From positions 1 to 10,404 of the forward strand of contig CAYXKM010000024.1 in assembly GCA_964465665.1 (NCBI GenBank): a DNA stretch of 10,404 nucleotides. The letters are read 5' to 3'. Below, piece by piece: positions 7,393 through 10,404 of this stretch. The notes under the pieces are model-generated. The model was not told where the DNA came from. It worked only from the letters and a program-made list of their open reading frames with translations, and did not search any database. The stretch's first letter is position 1; every line of letters starts with the position of its first letter. The DNA is from JAKEGN01 sp964465665 (GTDB lineage: Bacteria; Pseudomonadota; Gammaproteobacteria; Steroidobacterales; Woeseiaceae). Both the position numbers and the translations under genes were made by a program.

Positions 7393-7421
7393 ACCATAGC
7401 GACAATTCGGGACAATTCAAG
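7393..7421 (-). promoter_or_regulatory. Candidate htpG promoter, sigma-70-like with heat-shock-like -35
   Basis: On the - strand TTGAAT (7420 to 7415) and TATGGT (7398 to 7393) are 16 bp apart, a moderate sigma-70-type match (4 of 6 at each box). The -35 region reads CTTGAA, the core of the sigma-32 -35 box, and CGCTATGG downstream partly resembles the CCCCATNT -10 box. It would give a leader of roughly 55 nt. The site sits in the 132-bp gap between the small membrane protein gene and htpG. Confidence 0.4.
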
Positions 7422-7461
7422 TGTCGGGAGGGTAGCGGCGCAAGGCCGTGACAGAGGGCGA

Positions 7462-7782
7462 TCAGCCTAAAGAAACTGCGGGCGGCGAACCGAGCGGCGA
7501 ACCGAGCGGGGAATCGCGCGGGGAATCGCGCGGGGAATCGCGCGGCGAACCGCGCGGGGAACCGATGGCTGCTCGGTACAGCAAGCCCGTCACCGAGAGC
7601 AAGGCTATTGCTCCTGCCAATGGTGGATGCGTAACGGCAAGCAGGACACCAAGCGCCGGAAAAGTTGCAGAGACTGCAAGTACGATCATGGTGCGGATTG
7701 CACGCCGTATGCGCTCGGCCAGGAGCGCGATCGTGTAGTACAGATCCTCGAGTTCGTCGAGGTATTGAATCAGGCACTCCAT
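7462..7782 (-). CDS. Small two-helix membrane protein with GSPR/DSPR repeat tail, unknown function
   Basis: I do not recognise this 106-aa protein. Residues 1-30 form an amphipathic, acidic then basic helix (CLIQYLDELEDLYYTIALL, then AERIRRAIR). Residues about 29-51 and 54-70 are hydrophobic helices separated by a THPPLAG turn. Residues 74-101 are seven consecutive four-residue units of the form G/D-S-P-R/L, encoded by a 12-bp tandem repeat. The reading frame stays open well upstream, but I chose the ATG at 7782 because GAGG lies 5 nt before it and the upstream extension is Cys/Arg-rich and not protein-like. Positive residues between the first segment and helix 1 suggest that the N-terminus is cytoplasmic. 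It lies upstream of htpG on the same strand. The membrane part looks genuine; the tail may be a recent expansion. Confidence 0.7.
   Translation of the reverse strand: MECLIQYLDELEDLYYTIALLAERIRRAIRTMIVLAVSATFPALGVLLAVTHPPLAGAIALLSVTGLLYRAAIGSPRGSPRDSPRDSPRDSPLGSPLGSPPAVSLG
7484..7567. repeat. Seven tandem copies of a 12-bp minisatellite
   Basis: Units on the + strand are ggcgaaccgagc (two copies), ggggaatcgcgc (three identical copies), ggcgaaccgcgc and ggggaaccgatg. Because the unit is a multiple of three it keeps every frame open, which explains long overlapping open frames here on both strands. It encodes the C-terminal G/D-S-P-R/L tail of the small membrane protein on the - strand. Confidence 0.95.
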
Positions 7783-7847
7783 CGAAACCTCATCCCTGTT
7801 GGTGATTTCGAGCCCCCGAGTTTCACGTGCAGACCTGGATCCGGGAC

Positions 7848-8039
7848 TTAACGCGCGATCGACAGCAGCGGTACAGAGCGCTTGCTTTCCGACGATGCAG
7901 ATTCGGCAGCCTCCATCGCATCGACGTTGGTTTTTTTGGCGTGGGCAATGGCACGGTGAAACAGCTCCCACCGCTGGCGGGCTGCTTCATTCTTGAGTGC
8001 ACCGATCGGGGAATCTGCCGCTGGAGATTTGGTGTCCAT
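7848..8039 (-). CDS. Small helical hypothetical protein (63 aa)
   Basis: I do not recognise this short frame. After a polar N-terminus (MDTKSPAADSPIG) it has a helix-prone, protein-like stretch rich in Ala, Lys and Glu (ALKNEAARQRWELFHRAIAH, then AKKTNVDAMEAAESASS) and a short basic end. No signal peptide or membrane segment is present. The ATG at 8039 has only a poor ribosome site; another in-frame ATG at 8114, with GGGAA 6 nt upstream, would add 25 residues that look less protein-like. It ends 65 bp before the small membrane protein gene on the same strand, so the two may share a transcript. Competing frames on both strands through this stretch are Cys- and Arg-rich and less convincing. Confidence 0.45.
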   Translation of the reverse strand: MDTKSPAADSPIGALKNEAARQRWELFHRAIAHAKKTNVDAMEAAESASSESKRSVPLLSIAR

Positions 8040-8325
8040 ACATCCGTGTTCAGTTCTTGTGGTCCATTGAAGCGAACTATATGCAGCGCCAAATTCAGTC
8101 GCCGTGAGGCACATCACAGCTTCCCGACAAATAGAAAAGTCGGCGCAGATATATTGCAAAAGGGAGAACAGGTTCGATATTTTCTGTGCAAGGCGCGGAG
8201 GTCGGACGCAGACCTGCAACATAATCTGTTGCGGGCCGTTGCATTCGTTCGGAAATAGATTTCGCGGGTTGATTTCGTCGCCAGGTTCGGCGCGATGTTT
8301 CGGCGCGATGTTTCGGTACCAGGGA
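8040..8325. other. Gene-poor stretch, no supported gene
   Basis: Apart from a possible 5' extension of the 63-aa frame to 8114 and a short tandem repeat at 8288-8316, I see nothing convincing here. Open frames on both strands are rich in Arg and Cys and lack good ribosome sites. AT-rich patches near 8130-8190 could hold a - strand promoter, but no pair of hexamers with correct spacing stands out. Confidence 0.4.
8288..8316. repeat. Two perfect tandem copies of a 13-bp unit
   Basis: The unit cggcgcgatgttt occurs at 8288-8300 and 8301-8313, followed by the first three bases of a third copy. It lies just past the stop of the Trp-rich small gene. At 13 bp it is not codon-periodic, which fits non-coding DNA. 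Confidence 0.85.
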
Positions 8326-8568
8326 CTAGCTGTCGGACCAATTTCTTTTTACCTGTTCGGTCCAGCTACGGTAGCCCTTCCAGGTATAAAGTGAAGGATC
8401 GATGCCGCCACGTCGACCTTTAGGTGCCGGCGCTTTCGAAATCCACTTTCGATACTGCTGCCAGCCAGCCTGCTCACGATCGGTAACAGCTTGCGAATCC
8501 GGCGTATGGACCGTGTCGTCGTCGCCGCGGACCTCGCTGACCCAACTGATGTCTTTGCTATCCTGCAT
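8326..8568 (-). CDS. Tryptophan-rich small hypothetical protein (80 aa)
   Basis: I do not recognise this protein, but it reads as a real gene. It has six tryptophans (9, 36, 42, 63, 69, 77), an acidic N-terminal part (residues 1-35) and a strongly basic C-terminal part (KAPAPKGRRGGIDPSLYTWK, then GYRSWTEQVKRNW). No cysteine, signal peptide or membrane helix is present, so it is probably cytoplasmic. The regular spacing of aromatic and basic residues in 36-77 suggests a small folded or nucleic-acid-binding module, though no known motif is identified. The ATG at 8568 lacks a good SD at normal spacing (AAGGATGG lies about 17 nt upstream). It is flanked by non-coding DNA on both sides and appears to be transcribed alone. 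Confidence 0.65.
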   Translation of the reverse strand: MQDSKDISWVSEVRGDDDTVHTPDSQAVTDREQAGWQQYRKWISKAPAPKGRRGGIDPSLYTWKGYRSWTEQVKRNWSDS

Positions 8569-8599
8569 AAGAATCTGCCCGATCCATCCTTACGCAGAA

Positions 8600-8627
8600 A
8601 TGCTACGCAAACATCGGGCCGGATCAA
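8600..8627 (-). promoter_or_regulatory. Weak candidate promoter of the Trp-rich small gene
   Basis: On the - strand TTGATC (8627 to 8622) and TAGCAT (8605 to 8600) are 16 bp apart, with 4 of 6 matches in each box. This would give a leader of about 25 nt. An AT-rich stretch (8655-8700) lies further upstream and could contribute. Confidence 0.25.
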
Positions 8628-8727
8628 AGGAACTGAGTCACAGACATCCGGGCAATATTTACCAATTTAATCAACATGTTATTCCTGGTTTTACTTAATC
8701 GCCAGACGGTGTCGGGACGACTGTCGG

Positions 8728-8763
8728 CGGCGTTTTACTAAACGCCGTGGCGAAAAACCGCCA
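8728..8763 (-). terminator. Two adjacent hairpins directly after ppnN
   Basis: CGGCGTTT (8728-8735) pairs perfectly with AAACGCCG (8740-8747) around a TACT loop. Immediately beside it TGGCG (8748-8752) pairs with CGCCA (8759-8763). Both lie just beyond the ppnN stop codon at 8764. No long U tract follows on the - strand, so this may be an RNA 3'-end stabiliser or a weak terminator. Confidence 0.45.
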
Positions 8764-10170
8764 TTACACGACGATCCGGTAACACGGAACATAATCCTGG
8801 CTGGCCAACTTCATCCTGCCGTCGGCTACAAAGGCTTTCAGCAAATCATCCAGCAACCCCATGATTCGCGCAGAACCCCGGATCTCGAACGGTCCGTCCC
8901 TTTCGATTCGCGCGATGGTGTCTTCCCGCACGTTGCCTGACACGATGCCGGAGAAAACCCTGCGCAGGTTTGCCGCGAGCTGATGTGGCGGTGCATCTTC
9001 GGCGAGCAGGAGTGCGCGCATCGCGCTATGGCTCGCTACAAACGGCTTCTGAAATTCGTGGTCAATCTTCAGGCGCCAGTTGAAGTAAAAGGCATCGCCA
9101 TGCTGTTTGCGGAACTCGACGACTTGCTTCAGGCCGACGAGTATCTGTCGTGCAACCTCTTGCGGATCATCGATGACGATCCTGTACCGCGATTTCGCGG
9201 TTTCGCCTAACGTTGCCGCCACGAATCTGTCGATGTGCCGCAAATACGTTTCGCTCTCCGGCGGCCCGGTCATAATGACCGGCATTGGCAATTCCCGATT
9301 GTCCGGATGCATCAGTATCCCTAGCAAATAAAGAATTTCCTCGGCTGTCCCGACGCCGCCGGGAAAAACGACGATGCCATGGCCTACCCGGACGAAGGCC
9401 TCGAGCCGCTTTTCCATGTCTGGCATGACTATAAGTGAATTGACGATGGGGTTCGGTGATTCTGCGGCGATGATGCCTGGCTCCGTAATGCCGACGTATC
9501 GTCCGTTTCTGATTCGCTGCTTCGAGTGGCCGATCGTTGCCCCCTTCATGGGCCCTTTCATCGCACCCGGGCCGCAGCCCGTGCACACGTTGAGCTGTCG
9601 CAATCCGAGTTCATAGCCGACCTTTTTTGTATAGTCGTATTCCTCACGACTTATCGCGTGACCGCCCCAGCAAACGACCAGATTCGGCGGAGACGGCGGC
9701 TCCAGCAATCGCGCATTCCTGAGAATGTGAAAAACCGCATTGGTTATATTGTCCGAGGTCTTCAAATCGAATCGGCCGCTCTCCCGAATCTCGTTGTTGG
9801 TAAAGACGACGTCGCGAAGAACAGCAAACAGTTGTTCCCGGATACCGCGAATCATGACGCCGTCGACGAAAGCGGACGAGGGTGCGCCTTTGAGCGAGAT
9901 CTTCAAACCGCGATCCTGTTGAATGAATCCCAGGCTGAAGTCGCGGTGTTTTTCGAGCACCGCTCGAGTATCGTCAGTATTTCCTCCGGAGTTCAACACC
10001 GCGAGTATGCATCGGCGCAGCAACTGATAGAGGCCACCGGCGCCCTGGTTGCGCAGCTGATCGACTTCAACCTGCGAAAGTACCTCGAGACTGCCCTCAG
10101 GCCAAACCTCGGCATCGATGGTTTCATCGGTGTCCGGCCGTATGCTTTTGCTGGTGACTGGGTGTTGCAA
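8764..10170 (-). CDS. ppnN: Pyrimidine/purine nucleotide 5'-monophosphate nucleosidase PpnN (YgdH, LOG family)
   Basis: The 468-aa product matches E. coli PpnN (YgdH, about 454 aa) over almost all its length. The enzyme hydrolyses nucleoside 5'-monophosphates to base plus ribose 5-phosphate for purine/pyrimidine salvage, and in E. coli (p)ppGpp regulates it. The N-terminal domain (about 25-150) begins LEVLSQVEVDQLR; the central Rossmann-like LOG domain has VVCWGGHAI (165-173), CTGCGPGAMKGPMKGA (196-211) and the signature PGGVGTAEE (270-278); the C-terminal domain has FSGIVSGNV and ends PCYRIVV. The only usable start is the TTG at 10170: no other ATG, GTG or TTG occurs in frame between the upstream stop and the conserved region. 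No Shine-Dalgarno is seen, but the previous gene's stop is only 7 bp upstream, so translation is probably coupled. It acts in the cytoplasm, as a tetramer in E. coli. Confidence 0.95.
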   Translation of the reverse strand: MQHPVTSKSIRPDTDETIDAEVWPEGSLEVLSQVEVDQLRNQGAGGLYQLLRRCILAVLNSGGNTDDTRAVLEKHRDFSLGFIQQDRGLKISLKGAPSSAFVDGVMIRGIREQLFAVLRDVVFTNNEIRESGRFDLKTSDNITNAVFHILRNARLLEPPSPPNLVVCWGGHAISREEYDYTKKVGYELGLRQLNVCTGCGPGAMKGPMKGATIGHSKQRIRNGRYVGITEPGIIAAESPNPIVNSLIVMPDMEKRLEAFVRVGHGIVVFPGGVGTAEEILYLLGILMHPDNRELPMPVIMTGPPESETYLRHIDRFVAATLGETAKSRYRIVIDDPQEVARQILVGLKQVVEFRKQHGDAFYFNWRLKIDHEFQKPFVASHSAMRALLLAEDAPPHQLAANLRRVFSGIVSGNVREDTIARIERDGPFEIRGSARIMGLLDDLLKAFVADGRMKLASQDYVPCYRIVV

Positions 10171-10177
10171 GGCGATG

Positions 10178-10404
10178 TCAGGGCACGATTTCGATCGGCA
10201 CGTTACTCGGTGTCATCAGCCAAATGTCGATCATGTCGGAATTGGACACGGCGATGCAGCCGTTAGTCCAGTCTGCACTGGTATAGTATCCGTCCGAGTA
10301 GATAGGCACATTCGGCTGGCCATGAATCATGATTTGTCCGCCGGGATCGATGCCCTTCTGTCTGGCAGCCGCACGATCCGCAGAATTCGGATAGGAAATG
10401 CGAA
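10178..10404 (-). CDS. L,D-transpeptidase family (YkuD domain) protein, C-terminal 74 aa, 5' end outside window
   Basis: Only the last 74 codons are inside the window, with the reading frame starting at 10402. The fragment begins RISYPNSADRAAARQKGIDP, then GGQIMIHGQP and DWTNGCIAVSNSDMIDIW. The IHG and GC elements are the catalytic His (fragment residue 27) and Cys (residue 49) of the YkuD fold. The usual S-H-G-C is T-N-G-C here, and the DWT-x-GCIAVSN form is what I associate with YafK/DpaA-like members and related families rather than ErfK-type enzymes. The protein would act on peptidoglycan stem peptides in the periplasm, as a transpeptidase or, for the DpaA-like group, an amidase that detaches Braun's lipoprotein. 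A signal peptide cannot be seen. It is the upstream partner of ppnN, 7 bp away. Confidence 0.88.
   Translation of the reverse strand, partial: RISYPNSADRAAARQKGIDPGGQIMIHGQPNVPIYSDGYYTSADWTNGCIAVSNSDMIDIWLMTPSNVPIEIVP

Noticed and set aside
7484..7567. CRISPR-like array
   Set aside because: The 12-bp units are directly adjacent with no spacers; it is a minisatellite.
7391..7777. Alternative - strand frame with RFPARFAAR repeats
   Set aside because: The repeat keeps all frames open. This frame lacks membrane helices and a good ribosome site, while the overlapping frame gives a coherent two-helix protein.
8124..8143. Short inverted repeat CCGAC/GTCGG with 10-nt loop
   Set aside because: A five-pair stem with an AT-rich loop is expected by chance and has no clear position relative to a gene end.
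8114..8341. 75-codon - strand open frame
   Set aside because: It is Arg/Cys-rich, lacks a ribosome site, and overlaps a 13-bp tandem repeat that is not codon-periodic.
9526..10266. 246-codon + strand open frame
   Set aside because: It is antisense to the N-terminal part of ppnN and runs into the L,D-transpeptidase gene; both of these match known families on the other strand.

Overview
The window reads as an ordinary, fairly GC-rich proteobacterial chromosome segment. The gammaproteobacterial flavour comes from a PpnN/YgdH-type nucleosidase that matches the E. coli family along nearly its whole length, a full-length HtpG, a single-domain MsrB, a lipoprotein FKBP isomerase and an OmpA-like envelope protein. 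I see no tRNA, rRNA, CRISPR array, transposase or phage gene. Genus-level placement cannot be made from the sequence alone.

Layout, left to right. (1) Two + strand genes 2 bp apart: a coiled-coil protein with a C-terminal helix-hairpin-helix domain (5' end at the window edge, possibly incomplete) and a secreted OmpA-like protein. (2) Convergent to them, a - strand pair: msrB and then an FKBP-type peptidyl-prolyl isomerase lipoprotein. (3) Divergent from msrB, a two-gene + strand ABC importer of the glycine betaine/choline (OpuC/ProU/YehZ) type: an ATPase without CBS domains, and a fused substrate-binding/permease protein overlapping it by 4 bp (ATGA). (4) A 39-nt near-perfect hairpin, then htpG on the - strand. 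(5) Upstream of htpG on the same strand, three short genes of unknown function: a two-helix membrane protein whose tail is encoded by seven 12-bp repeats, a 63-aa helical protein, and a tryptophan-rich 80-aa protein. (6) ppnN, preceded by the 3' end of an L,D-transpeptidase-fold (YkuD) gene 7 bp away.

The recognisable genes share an envelope and stress theme: HtpG for cytoplasmic folding, MsrB for methionine sulfoxide repair, FKBP for proline isomerisation in the envelope, a probable compatible-solute importer, OmpA-like and YkuD-fold proteins at the peptidoglycan, and PpnN, which in E. coli is a (p)ppGpp-regulated nucleotide hydrolase. This is a co-location, not a demonstrated pathway. I found no clearly new multi-gene system. 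The points most worth a second look are the importer subunit with its binding domain ahead of the permease and a degenerate EAA loop, the small membrane protein with the in-frame minisatellite tail, and the conserved-looking but unrecognised Trp-rich small protein.
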